This document shows, one piece after another, positions 14,205 through 14,260 of a stretch of 14,260 bases of DNA (position 1 is its first letter; every line of letters starts with the position of its first letter). A program made the translations under genes and the position numbers. Location of the stretch: contig JAILZY010000084.1 of assembly GCA_023512255.1 (NCBI GenBank), forward strand, positions 1 to 14,260, written 5' to 3'. The notes under the pieces were generated by a model that made no database searches, had not been told where the DNA came from, and saw only the letters and a program-made list of their open reading frames with translations. The stretch comes from a bacterium (lineage in GTDB: Bacteria; SZUA-182; DTGQ01).

Positions 14205-14260
14205 ATTAGGAGGAGGAGATAAGCCGCAGGGTAAGGGTATTGAGGTAAAAGACAATAGTA
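14188..14260 (+). CDS. Possible partial reading frame running off the window end
   Basis: A frame from ATG 14188 (or ATG 14197) stays open to the last base and reads M-F-P-M-F-K-L-G-G-G-D-K-P-Q-G-K-G. It overlaps the end of the glycosyltransferase fragment in another frame. No Shine-Dalgarno precedes either ATG and I do not recognise the protein. Confidence 0.2.
   Translation, partial: MFPMFKLGGGDKPQGKGIEVKDNS

Overview
The window reads as a stretch of chromosome from a Gram-negative, probably anaerobic, metal-dependent bacterium. The Gram-negative call rests on a TonB-dependent outer-membrane receptor and several Sec-type signal peptides. The anaerobe call is inferred from a CooT-type nickel-binding protein and a DUF4198-type metal-uptake protein. 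A Desulfobacterota-like or candidate-phylum lineage would fit, but nothing here fixes the taxonomy. There are no rRNA, tRNA or CRISPR features and no recognisable transposase.

Layout. (1) 1-434 is an AT-rich upstream region without a convincing gene. (2) 435-6299 (+) encodes a very large secreted protein of 1954 aa. It has about ten carboxypeptidase-regulatory/CnaB-like beta-sandwich repeats with Tyr/Pro/Gly-rich loops, a cohesin-like domain inserted inside the eighth repeat, a putative-Ig and a fibronectin III domain, and a Trp/Asn-rich tail. (3) 6300-6429, between convergent genes, is almost entirely an inverted-repeat element with a perfect 20-bp stem that could terminate transcription from both sides. 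(4) 12977-6430 (-) is a run of six minus-strand genes: a DUF3842 protein (TTG start), a CooT-like Ni protein, a TonB-dependent receptor, a tetrapyrrole-methylase-fold protein carrying an export signal, a secreted DUF4198 protein and an APC-family amino-acid permease. The first five look like a metal (nickel/cobalt) or metallo-tetrapyrrole acquisition locus; the permease may be separate. (5) 12978-13452 holds a good sigma70-type promoter reading into this locus. It is followed by a leader of about 440 nt full of hairpins, including a long hairpin with a U-tract that looks like an attenuator. (6) 13605-14204 (+) is the N-terminal part of a GT-C-type membrane glycosyltransferase that stops early, with its own divergent promoter.

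Working model (inference). Metal or metal-chelate would cross the outer membrane through the TonB receptor. Periplasmic DUF4198 and the exported methylase-fold protein would handle the metal or a tetrapyrrole-bound form of it. Cytoplasmic CooT and DUF3842 would handle or sense the metal. Expression could be controlled by premature termination in the leader and by a second regulated promoter in front of the receptor gene. The exported tetrapyrrole methylase is the most unusual part, because its cosubstrate SAM is not expected in the periplasm. The cohesin-bearing giant protein is an unrelated second point of interest.
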